From Osedax frankpressi (Eukaryota; Annelida; Polychaeta; Sabellida; Siboglinidae), in assembly GCA_964035775.1 (NCBI GenBank), contig OZ038318.1, positions 9,368,789 to 9,432,788 on the forward strand: DNA of 64,000 nt, written 5' to 3'. Below, one piece after another: positions 44,201 through 59,619 of this stretch (positions within the stretch are counted from its first letter, which is position 1; each line of letters begins with the position of its first letter). The position numbers and the translations under genes are program-made. The notes beneath the pieces were generated by a model. It made no database searches and had not been told where the DNA came from. It was given only the letters and a program-made list of their open reading frames with translations.

Positions 44201-47200
44201 AACTAGATAGTCTATAACTAGATAGTCTATAACTAGATAGTCTATAACTAGATAGTCTATAACTAGATAGTCTATAACTAGATAGTCTATAACTAGATAG
44301 TCTATAACTAGATAGTCTATAACTAGATAGTCTATAACTAGATAGTCTATAACTAGATAGTCTATAACTAGATAGTCTATAACTAGATAGTCTATAACTA
44401 GATAGTCTATAACTAGATAGTCTATAACTAGATAGTCTATAACTAGATAGTCTATAACTAGATAGTCTATAACTAGATAGTCTATAACTAGATAGTCTAT
44501 AACTAGATAGTCTATAACTAGATAGTCTATAACTAGATAGTCTATAACTAGATAGTCTATAACTAGATAGTCTATAACTAGATAGTCTATAACTAGATAG
44601 TCTATAACTAGATAGTCTATAACTAGATAGTCTATAACTAGATAGTCTATAACTAGATAGTCTATAACTAGATAGTCTATAACTAGATAGTCTATAACTA
44701 GATAGTCTATAACTAGATAGTCTATAACTAGATAGTCTATAACTAGATAGTCTATAACTAGATAGTCTATAACTAGATAGTCTATAACTAGATAGTCTAT
44801 AACTAGATAGTCTATAACTAGATAGTCTATAACTAGATAGTCTATAACTAGATAGTCTATAACTAGATAGTCTATAACTAGATAGTCTATAACTAGATAG
44901 TCTATAACTAGATAGTCTATAACTAGATAGTCTATAACTAGATAGTCTATAACTAGATAGTCTATAACTAGATAGTCTATAACTAGATAGTCTATAACTA
45001 GATAGTCTATAACTAGATAGTCTATAACTAGATAGTCTATAACTAGATAGTCTATAACTAGATAGTCTATAACTAGATAGTCTATAACTAGATAGTCTAT
45101 AACTAGATAGTCTATAACTAGATAGTCTATAACTAGATAGTCTATAACTAGATAGTCTATAACTAGATAGTCTATAACTAGATAGTCTATAACTAGATAG
45201 TCTATAACTAGATAGTCTATAACTAGATAGTCTATAACTAGATAGTCTATAACTAGATAGTCTATAACTAGATAGTCTATAACTAGATAGTCTATAACTA
45301 GATAGTCTATAACTAGATAGTCTATAACTAGATAGTCTATAACTAGATAGTCTATAACTAGATAGTCTATAACTAGATAGTCTATAACTAGATAGTCTAT
45401 AACTAGATAGTCTATAACTAGATAGTCTATAACTAGATAGTCTATAACTAGATAGTCTATAACTAGATAGTCTATAACTAGATAGTCTATAACTAGATAG
45501 TCTATAACTAGATAGTCTATAACTAGATAGTCTATAACTAGATAGTCTATAACTAGATAGTCTATAACTAGATAGTCTATAACTAGATAGTCTATAACTA
45601 GATAGTCTATAACTAGATAGTCTATAACTAGATAGTCTATAACTAGATAGTCTATAACTAGATAGTCTATAACTAGATAGTCTATAACTAGATAGTCTAT
45701 AACTAGATAGTCTATAACTAGATAGTCTATAACTAGATAGTCTATAACTAGATAGTCTATAACTAGATAGTCTATAACTAGATAGTCTATAACTAGATAG
45801 TCTATAACTAGATAGTCTATAACTAGATAGTCTATAACTAGATAGTCTATAACTAGATAGTCTATAACTAGATAGTCTATAACTAGATAGTCTATAACTA
45901 GATAGTCTATAACTAGATAGTCTATAACTAGATAGTCTATAACTAGATAGTCTATAACTAGATAGTCTATAACTAGATAGTCTATAACTAGATAGTCTAT
46001 AACTAGATAGTCTATAACTAGATAGTCTATAACTAGATAGTCTATAACTAGATAGTCTATAACTAGATAGTCTATAACTAGATAGTCTATAACTAGATAG
46101 TCTATAACTAGATAGTCTATAACTAGATAGTCTATAACTAGATAGTCTATAACTAGATAGTCTATAACTAGATAGTCTATAACTAGATAGTCTATAACTA
46201 GATAGTCTATAACTAGATAGTCTATAACTAGATAGTCTATAACTAGATAGTCTATAACTAGATAGTCTATAACTAGATAGTCTATAACTAGATAGTCTAT
46301 AACTAGATAGTCTATAACTAGATAGTCTATAACTAGATAGTCTATAACTAGATAGTCTATAACTAGATAGTCTATAACTAGATAGTCTATAACTAGATAG
46401 TCTATAACTAGATAGTCTATAACTAGATAGTCTATAACTAGATAGTCTATAACTAGATAGTCTATAACTAGATAGTCTATAACTAGATAGTCTATAACTA
46501 GATAGTCTATAACTAGATAGTCTATAACTAGATAGTCTATAACTAGATAGTCTATAACTAGATAGTCTATAACTAGATAGTCTATAACTAGATAGTCTAT
46601 AACTAGATAGTCTATAACTAGATAGTCTATAACTAGATAGTCTATAACTAGATAGTCTATAACTAGATAGTCTATAACTAGATAGTCTATAACTAGATAG
46701 TCTATAACTAGATAGTCTATAACTAGATAGTCTATAACTAGATAGTCTATAACTAGATAGTCTATAACTAGATAGTCTATAACTAGATAGTCTATAACTA
46801 GATAGTCTATAACTAGATAGTCTATAACTAGATAGTCTATAACTAGATAGTCTATAACTAGATAGTCTATAACTAGATAGTCTATAACTAGATAGTCTAT
46901 AACTAGATAGTCTATAACTAGATAGTCTATAACTAGATAGTCTATAACTAGATAGTCTATAACTAGATAGTCTATAACTAGATAGTCTATAACTAGATAG
47001 TCTATAACTAGATAGTCTATAACTAGATAGTCTATAACTAGATAGTCTATAACTAGATAGTCTATAACTAGATAGTCTATAACTAGATAGTCTATAACTA
47101 GATAGTCTATAACTAGATAGTCTATAACTAGATAGTCTATAACTAGATAGTCTATAACTAGATAGTCTATAACTAGATAGTCTATAACTAGATAGTCTAT

Positions 47201-50200
47201 AACTAGATAGTCTATAACTAGATAGTCTATAACTAGATAGTCTATAACTAGATAGTCTATAACTAGATAGTCTATAACTAGATAGTCTATAACTAGATAG
47301 TCTATAACTAGATAGTCTATAACTAGATAGTCTATAACTAGATAGTCTATAACTAGATAGTCTATAACTAGATAGTCTATAACTAGATAGTCTATAACTA
47401 GATAGTCTATAACTAGATAGTCTATAACTAGATAGTCTATAACTAGATAGTCTATAACTAGATAGTCTATAACTAGATAGTCTATAACTAGATAGTCTAT
47501 AACTAGATAGTCTATAACTAGATAGTCTATAACTAGATAGTCTATAACTAGATAGTCTATAACTAGATAGTCTATAACTAGATAGTCTATAACTAGATAG
47601 TCTATAACTAGATAGTCTATAACTAGATAGTCTATAACTAGATAGTCTATAACTAGATAGTCTATAACTAGATAGTCTATAACTAGATAGTCTATAACTA
47701 GATAGTCTATAACTAGATAGTCTATAACTAGATAGTCTATAACTAGATAGTCTATAACTAGATAGTCTATAACTAGATAGTCTATAACTAGATAGTCTAT
47801 AACTAGATAGTCTATAACTAGATAGTCTATAACTAGATAGTCTATAACTAGATAGTCTATAACTAGATAGTCTATAACTAGATAGTCTATAACTAGATAG
47901 TCTATAACTAGATAGTCTATAACTAGATAGTCTATAACTAGATAGTCTATAACTAGATAGTCTATAACTAGATAGTCTATAACTAGATAGTCTATAACTA
48001 GATAGTCTATAACTAGATAGTCTATAACTAGATAGTCTATAACTAGATAGTCTATAACTAGATAGTCTATAACTAGATAGTCTATAACTAGATAGTCTAT
48101 AACTAGATAGTCTATAACTAGATAGTCTATAACTAGATAGTCTATAACTAGATAGTCTATAACTAGATAGTCTATAACTAGATAGTCTATAACTAGATAG
48201 TCTATAACTAGATAGTCTATAACTAGATAGTCTATAACTAGATAGTCTATAACTAGATAGTCTATAACTAGATAGTCTATAACTAGATAGTCTATAACTA
48301 GATAGTCTATAACTAGATAGTCTATAACTAGATAGTCTATAACTAGATAGTCTATAACTAGATAGTCTATAACTAGATAGTCTATAACTAGATAGTCTAT
48401 AACTAGATAGTCTATAACTAGATAGTCTATAACTAGATAGTCTATAACTAGATAGTCTATAACTAGATAGTCTATAACTAGATAGTCTATAACTAGATAG
48501 TCTATAACTAGATAGTCTATAACTAGATAGTCTATAACTAGATAGTCTATAACTAGATAGTCTATAACTAGATAGTCTATAACTAGATAGTCTATAACTA
48601 GATAGTCTATAACTAGATAGTCTATAACTAGATAGTCTATAACTAGATAGTCTATAACTAGATAGTCTATAACTAGATAGTCTATAACTAGATAGTCTAT
48701 AACTAGATAGTCTATAACTAGATAGTCTATAACTAGATAGTCTATAACTAGATAGTCTATAACTAGATAGTCTATAACTAGATAGTCTATAACTAGATAG
48801 TCTATAACTAGATAGTCTATAACTAGATAGTCTATAACTAGATAGTCTATAACTAGATAGTCTATAACTAGATAGTCTATAACTAGATAGTCTATAACTA
48901 GATAGTCTATAACTAGATAGTCTATAACTAGATAGTCTATAACTAGATAGTCTATAACTAGATAGTCTATAACTAGATAGTCTATAACTAGATAGTCTAT
49001 AACTAGATAGTCTATAACTAGATAGTCTATAACTAGATAGTCTATAACTAGATAGTCTATAACTAGATAGTCTATAACTAGATAGTCTATAACTAGATAG
49101 TCTATAACTAGATAGTCTATAACTAGATAGTCTATAACTAGATAGTCTATAACTAGATAGTCTATAACTAGATAGTCTATAACTAGATAGTCTATAACTA
49201 GATAGTCTATAACTAGATAGTCTATAACTAGATAGTCTATAACTAGATAGTCTATAACTAGATAGTCTATAACTAGATAGTCTATAACTAGATAGTCTAT
49301 AACTAGATAGTCTATAACTAGATAGTCTATAACTAGATAGTCTATAACTAGATAGTCTATAACTAGATAGTCTATAACTAGATAGTCTATAACTAGATAG
49401 TCTATAACTAGATAGTCTATAACTAGATAGTCTATAACTAGATAGTCTATAACTAGATAGTCTATAACTAGATAGTCTATAACTAGATAGTCTATAACTA
49501 GATAGTCTATAACTAGATAGTCTATAACTAGATAGTCTATAACTAGATAGTCTATAACTAGATAGTCTATAACTAGATAGTCTATAACTAGATAGTCTAT
49601 AACTAGATAGTCTATAACTAGATAGTCTATAACTAGATAGTCTATAACTAGATAGTCTATAACTAGATAGTCTATAACTAGATAGTCTATAACTAGATAG
49701 TCTATAACTAGATAGTCTATAACTAGATAGTCTATAACTAGATAGTCTATAACTAGATAGTCTATAACTAGATAGTCTATAACTAGATAGTCTATAACTA
49801 GATAGTCTATAACTAGATAGTCTATAACTAGATAGTCTATAACTAGATAGTCTATAACTAGATAGTCTATAACTAGATAGTCTATAACTAGATAGTCTAT
49901 AACTAGATAGTCTATAACTAGATAGTCTATAACTAGATAGTCTATAACTAGATAGTCTATAACTAGATAGTCTATAACTAGATAGTCTATAACTAGATAG
50001 TCTATAACTAGATAGTCTATAACTAGATAGTCTATAACTAGATAGTCTATAACTAGATAGTCTATAACTAGATAGTCTATAACTAGATAGTCTATAACTA
50101 GATAGTCTATAACTAGATAGTCTATAACTAGATAGTCTATAACTAGATAGTCTATAACTAGATAGTCTATAACTAGATAGTCTATAACTAGATAGTCTAT

Positions 50201-53200
50201 AACTAGATAGTCTATAACTAGATAGTCTATAACTAGATAGTCTATAACTAGATAGTCTATAACTAGATAGTCTATAACTAGATAGTCTATAACTAGATAG
50301 TCTATAACTAGATAGTCTATAACTAGATAGTCTATAACTAGATAGTCTATAACTAGATAGTCTATAACTAGATAGTCTATAACTAGATAGTCTATAACTA
50401 GATAGTCTATAACTAGATAGTCTATAACTAGATAGTCTATAACTAGATAGTCTATAACTAGATAGTCTATAACTAGATAGTCTATAACTAGATAGTCTAT
50501 AACTAGATAGTCTATAACTAGATAGTCTATAAGTAAATAGTCTATAAGTAAATAGTCTATAAGTAAATAGTCTATAAGTAAATAGTCTATAAGTAAATAG
50601 TCTATAAGTAAATAGTCTATAACTAAATAGTCTATAAGTAAATAGTCTATAACTAAATAGTCTATAACTAAATAGTCTATAACTAAATAGTCTATAACTA
50701 AATAGTCTATAACTAAATAGTCTATAACTAAATAGTCTATAACTAAATAGTCTATAACTAAATAGTCTATAACTAAATAGTCTATAACTAGATAGTCTAT
50801 AACTAGATAGTCTATAACTAGATAGTCTATAACTAGATAGTCTATAACTAGATAGTCTATAACTAGATAGTCTATAACTAGATAGTCTATAACTAGATAG
50901 TCTATAACTAGATAGTCTATAACTAGATAGTCTATAACTAGATAGTCTATAACTAGATAGTCTATAACTAGATAGTCTATAACTAGATAGTCTATAACTA
51001 GATAGTCTATAACTAGATAGTCTATAACTAGATAGTCTATAACTAGATAGTCTATAACTAGATAGTCTATAACTAGATAGTCTATAACTAGATAGTCTAT
51101 AACTAGATAGTCTATAACTAGATAGTCTATAACTAGATAGTCTATAACTAGATAGTCTATAACTAGATAGTCTATAACTAGATAGTCTATAACTAGATAG
51201 TCTATAACTAGATAGTCTATAACTAGATAGTCTATAACTAGATAGTCTATAACTAGATAGTCTATAACTAGATAGTCTATAACTAGATAGTCTATAACTA
51301 GATAGTCTATAACTAGATAGTCTATAACTAGATAGTCTATAACTAGATAGTCTATAACTAGATAGTCTATAACTAGATAGTCTATAACTAGATAGTCTAT
51401 AACTAGATAGTCTATAACTAGATAGTCTATAACTAGATAGTCTATAACTAGATAGTCTATAACTAGATAGTCTATAACTAGATAGTCTATAACTAGATAG
51501 TCTATAACTAGATAGTCTATAACTAGATAGTCTATAACTAGATAGTCTATAACTAGATAGTCTATAACTAGATAGTCTATAACTAGATAGTCTATAACTA
51601 GATAGTCTATAACTAGATAGTCTATAACTAGATAGTCTATAACTAGATAGTCTATAACTAGATAGTCTATAACTAGATAGTCTATAACTAGATAGTCTAT
51701 AACTAGATAGTCTATAACTAGATAGTCTATAACTAGATAGTCTATAACTAGATAGTCTATAACTAGATAGTCTATAACTAGATAGTCTATAACTAGATAG
51801 TCTATAACTAGATAGTCTATAACTAGATAGTCTATAACTAGATAGTCTATAACTAGATAGTCTATAACTAGATAGTCTATAACTAGATAGTCTATAACTA
51901 GATAGTCTATAACTAGATAGTCTATAACTAGATAGTCTATAACTAGATAGTCTATAACTAGATAGTCTATAACTAGATAGTCTATAACTAGATAGTCTAT
52001 AACTAGATAGTCTATAACTAGATAGTCTATAACTAGATAGTCTATAACTAGATAGTCTATAACTAGATAGTCTATAACTAGATAGTCTATAACTAGATAG
52101 TCTATAACTAGATAGTCTATAACTAGATAGTCTATAACTAGATAGTCTATAACTAGATAGTCTATAACTAGATAGTCTATAACTAGATAGTCTATAACTA
52201 GATAGTCTATAACTAGATAGTCTATAACTAGATAGTCTATAACTAGATAGTCTATAACTAGATAGTCTATAACTAGATAGTCTATAACTAGATAGTCTAT
52301 AACTAGATAGTCTATAACTAGATAGTCTATAACTAGATAGTCTATAACTAGATAGTCTATAACTAGATAGTCTATAACTAGATAGTCTATAACTAGATAG
52401 TCTATAACTAGATAGTCTATAACTAGATAGTCTATAACTAGATAGTCTATAACTAGATAGTCTATAACTAGATAGTCTATAACTAGATAGTCTATAACTA
52501 GATAGTCTATAACTAGATAGTCTATAACTAGATAGTCTATAACTAGATAGTCTATAACTAGATAGTCTATAACTAGATAGTCTATAACTAGATAGTCTAT
52601 AACTAGATAGTCTATAACTAGATAGTCTATAACTAGATAGTCTATAACTAAATAGTCTATAACTAAATAGTCTATAACTAAATAGTCTATAACTAAATAG
52701 TCTATAACTAAATAGTCTATAACTAAATAGTCTATAACTAAATAGTCTATAACTAAATAGTCTATAACTAAATAGTCTATAACTAAATAGTCTATAAGTA
52801 AATAGTCTATAGCTAAATAGTCTATAAGTAAATAGTCTATAACTAAATAGTCTATAACTAAATAGTCTATAACTAAATAGTCTATAACTAAATAGTCTAT
52901 AACTAAATAGTCTATAACTAAATAGTCTATAACTAAATAGTCTATAACTAAATAGTCTATAAGTAAATAGTCTATAGCTAAATAGTCTATAACTAAATAG
53001 TCTATAACTAAATAGTCTATAACTAAATAGTCTATAACTAAATAGTCTATAACTAAATAGTCTATAACTAAATAGTCTATAACTAAATAGTCTATAACTA
53101 AATAGTCTATAACTAAATAGTCTATAACTAAATAGTCTATAACTAAATAGTCTATAACTAAATAGTCTGTAGCTAAATAGTCTATAACTAAATAGTCTAT

Positions 53201-56104
53201 AACTAAATAGTCTATAACTAAATAGTCTATAACTAAATAGTCTATAACTAAATAGTCTATAAGTAAATAGTCTATAACTAGATAGTCTATAACTAGATAG
53301 TCTATAACTAGATAGTCTATAACTAGATAGTCTATAACTAGATAGTCTATAACTAGATAGTCTATAACTAGATAGTCTATAACTAGATAGTCTATAACTA
53401 GATAGTCTATAACTAGATAGTCTATAACTAGATAGTCTATAACTAGATAGTCTATAACTAGATAGTCTATAACTAGATAGTCTATAACTAGATAGTCTAT
53501 AACTAGATAGTCTATAACTAGATAGTCTATAACTAGATAGTCTATAACTAGATAGTCTATAACTAGATAGTCTATAACTAGATAGTCTATAACTAGATAG
53601 TCTATAACTAGATAGTCTATAACTAGATAGTCTATAACTAGATAGTCTATAACTAGATAGTCTATAACTAGATAGTCTATAACTAGATAGTCTATAACTA
53701 GATAGTCTATAACTAGATAGTCTATAACTAGATAGTCTATAACTAGATAGTCTATAACTAGATAGTCTATAACTAGATAGTCTATAACTAGATAGTCTAT
53801 AACTAGATAGTCTATAACTAGATAGTCTATAACTAGATAGTCTATAACTAGATAGTCTATAACTAGATAGTCTATAACTAGATAGTCTATAACTAGATAG
53901 TCTATAACTAGATAGTCTATAACTAGATAGTCTATAACTAGATAGTCTATAACTAGATAGTCTATAACTAGATAGTCTATAACTAGATAGTCTATAACTA
54001 GATAGTCTATAACTAGATAGTCTATAACTAGATAGTCTATAACTAGATAGTCTATAACTAGATAGTCTATAACTAGATAGTCTATAACTAGATAGTCTAT
54101 AACTAGATAGTCTATAACTAGATAGTCTATAACTAGATAGTCTATAACTAGATAGTCTATAACTAGATAGTCTATAACTAGATAGTCTATAACTAAATAG
54201 TCTATAACTAAATAGTCTATAACTAAATAGTCTATAACTAAATAGTCTATAACTAAATAGTCTATAACTAAATAGTCTATAACTAAATAGTCTATAACTA
54301 AATAGTCTATAACTAAATAGTCTATAACTAAATAGTCTATAACTAAATAGTCTATAGCTAAATAGTCTATAAGTAAATAGTCTATAACTAAATAGTCTAT
54401 AACTAAATAGTCTATAACTAAATAGTCTATAACTAAATAGTCTATAACTAAATAGTCTATAACTAAATAGTCTATAACTAAATAGTCTATAACTAAATAG
54501 TCTATAACTAAATAGTCTATAAGTAAATAGTCTATAGCTAAATAGTCTATAAGTAAATAGTCTATAACTAAATAGTCTATAACTAAATAGTCTATAACTA
54601 AATAGTCTATAACTAAATAGTCTATAACTAAATAGTCTATAACTAAATAGTCTATAACTAAATAGTCTATAACTAAATAGTCTATAACTAAATAGTCTAT
54701 AACTAAATAGTCTATAACTAAATAGTCTATAACTAAATAGTCTATAACTAAATAGTCTATAACTAAATAGTCTATAACTAAATAGTCTATAACTAAATAG
54801 TCTATAACTAAATAGTCTATAACTAAATAGTCTATAACTAAATAGTCTGTAGCTAAATAGTCTATAACTAAATAGTCTATAACTAAATAGTCTATAACTA
54901 AATAGTCTATAACTAAATAGTCTATAAGTAAATAGTCTATAACTAAATAGTCTATAACTAAATAGTCTATAAGTAAATAGTCTATAAGTAAATAGTCTAT
55001 AACTAAATAGTCTATAACTAAATAGTCTATAAGTAAATAGTCTATAACTAAATAGTCTATAACTAAATAGTCTATAACTAAATAGTCTATAACTAAATAG
55101 TCTATAACTAAATAGTCTATAACTAAATAGTCTATAACTAAATAGTCTATAACTAAATAGTCTATAACTAAATAGTCTATAAGTAAATAGTCTATAGCTA
55201 AATAGTCTATAAGTAAATAGTCTATAACTAAATAGTCTATAACTAAATAGTCTATAACTAAATAGTCTATAACTAAATAGTCTATAACTAAATAGTCTAT
55301 AACTAAATAGTCTATAACTAAATAGTCTATAACTAAATAGTCTATAACTAAATAGTCTATAACTAAATAGTCTATAACTAAATAGTCTATAACTAAATAG
55401 TCTATAACTAAATAGTCTATAACTAAATAGTCTATAACTAAATAGTCTATAACTAAATAGTCTATAACTAAATAGTCTGTAGCTAAATAGTCTATAACTA
55501 AATAGTCTATAACTAAATAGTCTATAACTAAATAGTCTATAACTAAATAGTCTATAAGTAAATAGTCTATAACTAAATAGTCTATAACTAAATAGTCTAT
55601 AAGTAAATAGTCTATAAGTAAATAGTCTATAACTAAATAGTCTATAACTAAATAGTCTATAACTAAATAGTCTATAACTAAATAGTCTATAACTAAATAG
55701 TCTATAACTAAATAGTCTATAACTAAATAGTCTATAACTAAATAGTCTATAACTAAATAGTCTATAACTAAATAGTCTATAACTAAATAGTCTATAACTA
55801 AATAGTCTATAACTAAATAGTCTATAACTAAATAGTCTGTAGCTAAATAGTCTATAACTAAATAGTCTATAACTAAATAGTCTATAACTAAATAGTCTAT
55901 AACTAAATAGTCTATAAGTAAATAGTCTATAACTAAATAGTCTATAACTAAATAGTCTATAAGTAAATAGTCTATAAGTAAATAGTCTATAACTAAATAG
56001 TCTATAACTAAATAGTCTATAAGTAAATAGTCTATAAGTAAATAGTCTATAACTAAATAGTCTATAACTAAATAGTCTATAAGTAAATAGTCTATAACTA
56101 AATA
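41216..56104. repeat. 15-bp satellite array, about 990 copies (14.9 kb)
   Basis: Three main unit types alternate in blocks: AATAGTCTATAAGTA (type A), GATAGTCTATAACTA (type B) and AATAGTCTATAACTA (type C). Blocks: A alone to about 42460; an 8-kb uniform B block to about 50525; mixed A/C to about 50790; B to about 52645; mixed A/C to about 53275; B to about 54185; then mixed A/C to the end, with rare TCTGTAGCTA markers at about 53161, 54841, 55471 and 55831. Because 15 is divisible by three and one minus-strand frame lacks stops, the array appears as one 5041-codon open frame; I do not regard it as a gene. There is no N gap inside. Collapsed or expanded copy number is possible in the uniform block. 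Confidence 0.98.
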
Positions 56105-56618
56105 ATCTATAATCGATGGTAAATATTGAGTTGGTGTAATGGTGGCAAGAGATTAGAAGATTATTAAGAAGGATAATAAAATAAAATAAAGTCGAGCAGC
56201 ACAAACTATTAAAACAATAATGTAATGAATTATTCATTGAAATTTGGAGTTCGGCAAGCAAATCTCTTTCGCGGGTACCTGCGATGATACGTATCCTAGA
56301 ACTACACGAAGTATTAAGGCATAATTAGGAACTAAATTAAGAAGACTACTCTATATTCTTCATTTCATCTTTTTCACCATATAAGTGAAATTATAAGATG
56401 ATAAGGGGAGAATACCAAAGGAACAATTACTTCGAAATATATTATTATATATAACGGAAGTTCGGATGAGTTTTAACGAAGATCATTTGATGATACAATT
56501 AATTAATTGTGTTAACAGTTTACTGTGAAAAATATATGTATACATTCCTAACTGCATTCCTCTTATTATCATCCTGTTAAGGAAATAAACGAATAAGTAT
56601 AAAATAATAAATAACTTA
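56105..56618. other. Non-coding spacer between satellite and piggyBac element
   Basis: Mixed composition near 56220-56340, with no exon I can support. Confidence 0.45.
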
Positions 56619-59600
56619 TTAACCCTTTAAACCCTATATACATTAACGTCATCTTGCTGAAAACCCGATAGACATTAGCGTCAATTAAATTTCGATGTGT
56701 AAATAAATGTAAAATTGAGCTATTATAATAAAGTATTATTTAATAAAATGATATGACTTTATAAGATTGATATTTAACTTTAATAAAACTACCTTAATCT
56801 GATAATATTTATATTCGTATTTAAAAGTTATAAGACATTATATAGAAAATAATTTTTAGAAATAATATTAAATATTAAATGAATAAATAAATTAGTGTTA
56901 TATTAATAATAATGTTTTTTACAATTTATAATATTTTAAATTCTAAAATTTTGAATGCATTGTTTACAAATATAATAACTCAATTAGAATCTAAAATTTT
57001 TAATACACCATGATAAATAGTAATGTATAAAAATTAGTTTTTATAACATACAAATTTTTCAAAAACAATTAAAAAATAAATAATAAATAAGAATATTTAA
57101 TTGGTTATATTTCAAAACATATTGGATCAAAATTAATAATATTTACAGTATATTAAACACAATTATATACTAAATAAATTTATAATTTGGTATTAAGCAT
57201 TTGCCGTTCTACTTTTTGAGATAATGAGCGTCAAAGTGTCTACTCAATTATTTCTAAAATGGCTGAAAGACGCTATACTGCATTGCAAGCTTTAGATATT
57301 TTTATGAATTTGGAAAGTTCCGATGATTCTACAGGATCTGATACTAGTATACCTGTTAGTATATTATATTATTTATAATAATTTACAATTTCGACATATA
57401 ATTCTATCTAATATAATTAATAAAACACTTTTATAAATGTATATTTTTTTTTAAAGTTTATATTTTATTATCGATATAGTTTATTATTTTGTCTAAAATA
57501 AGTATATAGATTATTTATTATTATCTAATTCTAAATAAATATGTACTATATATATATATTGATTTCATTTATAAGAATATAAATACTTCAAATACATATC
57601 TTTTTATCATATCATATTTCAAATTATGAGATCATTTTGTTATTTTTGGTTGCTAATGTCAATTTCATAAATTAAATTTAGGAGATATTTGATCCTAATA
57701 TATCCGATGAAAATGATAGTGCTGATATATCGGTTTCTATTTTATTATATATTATGCAAACATATTCCATAAATAACAGTGAATAAATTAATTTATATTA
57801 TATCATATGCATTGAATTCATTTATATTATGTATATATAATTTTAATAAATTTATAGTAACCATGTTACTAGGTAGGAGAAGGTTTTGAATGCAACGCAA
57901 TGTAATGGAAAGAGTTAGTATACACTTGGTTTGATATTATCAAATTATAATATTGTATTTTAGAAACATGTTTTTTATTATATATAATCATATTTATATT
58001 ATTTATATGTTCTAGTAGTGTATAATATATTATATTTATTGTAAAAAAATATTGAATATTTCAGGTAAATGATTCGTTTCCACCAAATGGTTGGAGTTAT
58101 GCTATTCCTGATCGAAAAGAAAATGAATTTACACAAGCGACTGGACCAAGTGCAAATATGATTGGACTTGAACCGATGATGATACTATTACATTTACTAG
58201 GATCTACTTTCATTACAGATTTAGTGATGGACACAAATGAATATGCTAGCAGTAAAGGTTATTAAATTTTTAATTATATACACATATATAAAATATTTGA
58301 ATTATATTTAAATTTTAATTACTTTTTATAAAATCAATACTTATTCCAATAGGATCTGATTTCAAAACCTATGAATCATCTATCGATGAAGAAATGATGA
58401 GTTTCAATCGGCGGCTATCTTTCAAACAATATATGCCTGCTAAACCTGTGAAACATGGCATCAAATTCTATGCTCTATGTGATAGCATCACGGGATACTG
58501 CTTGAAACTTCATATTTATTCCGGTTACGAAGAACGAAGTATCAGGAGAAGGATTTACTTATAATATATGTAATTTATGTCAGATTATTAAATTAAAACT
58601 ATTTTTCATTGTAAATTATGTAATGTATCATCTGTGCAAGAGAAAAAATTGTTATAATAAATATCACTTCCATAAGTACTTCTGTATATATATAATTATA
58701 TTTGACTACTTTATATTATTGTATATTATGTGTCGACTTTATATATATTTACTTTTGTATATATTTGATTTTTTATATATTTATTGTAAATATTATTTTT
58801 TATTATATTTAATAAATATGCACATATGCTCAATATCCAAATATTTTGCTTTCTGTTTTTTATACTTTATAGATATTTTCAATACCTTTAATAATAACTT
58901 AACCACTAATATAACATTATCATTATTTATTTAAGAAAATTGTAAGTATCTAATATTATTAATTATTTTTAAATTATATTTGTTACTTTTTTTATTTAAA
59001 TTTTGGTTAATTAATCATTATCTAATTAATTATTATTTATTTTATTAATTTTTTTTTAAATTATTAAATATAATTTCAATGTCTTCAATAATAAATTAAC
59101 TTGTAATATATAATTATTAATATCTACATAAGAAAAGTATACTTATGTATAGTATATAGTTAAATTAAAAAAAATAATAATATTTTAATGTTCATTATAT
59201 AACTATTTATAATTAATTATATTGATGATAATTTAACTTGTAATATATTTTTTATATATTATACATTATTTATTTACACAATCTATATTGATTTTAATCT
59301 TTTTTAGGAATATTTAATATTATTTAATCGTATTACGAATATATGTAATTTATAATAGAATTTATCAAAATTTATAATTATATTTATTATTATAGCTATT
59401 TCAATATTATATTTTATTAATTTATTAGTATTTTATATTGAATACTTTTAAATTATACATAATAATAAGTCAACTTGTCTGTAGAAAATATTAATGAATC
59501 ATAGAGTATTTTACGATAATAAATAATGCATTGAAAATTTTTTATGCACTTTGTGTAAAAATTATATTGCCGGTTTTCAAGAGCATTTTAGTAAATGACT

Positions 59601-59619
59601 TCAGGTTGTAAAGGGTTAA
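56619..59619 (+). mobile_element. piggyBac element with TTAA flanks and inverted ends
   Basis: TTAA at 56619-56622 and 59616-59619 brackets a 2993-bp element. The left end is CCCTTTAAACCCT and the right end, reverse-complemented, is CCCTTTACAACCT, 11 of 13 matching. CCC-start ends next to TTAA are typical of piggyBac. Subterminal direct repeats CATTAACGTCA and CATTAGCGTCA occur just inside the left end. Inside is a split, shortened transposase reading frame on the plus strand, followed by about 1 kb of AT-rich non-coding DNA. The element sits about 540 bp upstream of the eIF2 gamma start codon. Confidence 0.85.
57259..58564 (+). pseudogene. piggyBac transposase, shortened and intron-split
   Basis: Four stretches join in phase across GT-AG boundaries: 57259-57354 (MAERRYTALQALDIFMNLE, acidic), 57682-57732 (EIFDPNISDENDSADIS, acidic), 58065-58257 (amino-terminal DDE_Tnp_1_7 region ending TDLVMDTNEYASSK) and 58353-58564, stop TAA. 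The last contains SSIDEEMMSFNRRLSFKQYM and KHGIKFYALCDSITGYCLKL, the segment around the first catalytic Asp (family form TIDEQLV). The product would be about 183 residues against about 550-600 for a full transposase. The part between the amino-terminal region and SIDEE is missing, and so are the second and third catalytic Asp and the carboxy-terminal Cys-rich finger, so it cannot be an active transposase. Introns are unusual for piggyBac; these may be real splices in a co-opted gene or chance splice-like boundaries. Confidence 0.72.

Noticed and set aside
41136-56261. A 5041-codon open frame on the minus strand with SYRLF/SYRLS repeats
   Set aside because: It is produced by a 15-bp tandem array with a stop-free frame. 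The flanking non-repeat parts show no domain, signal or splice evidence.
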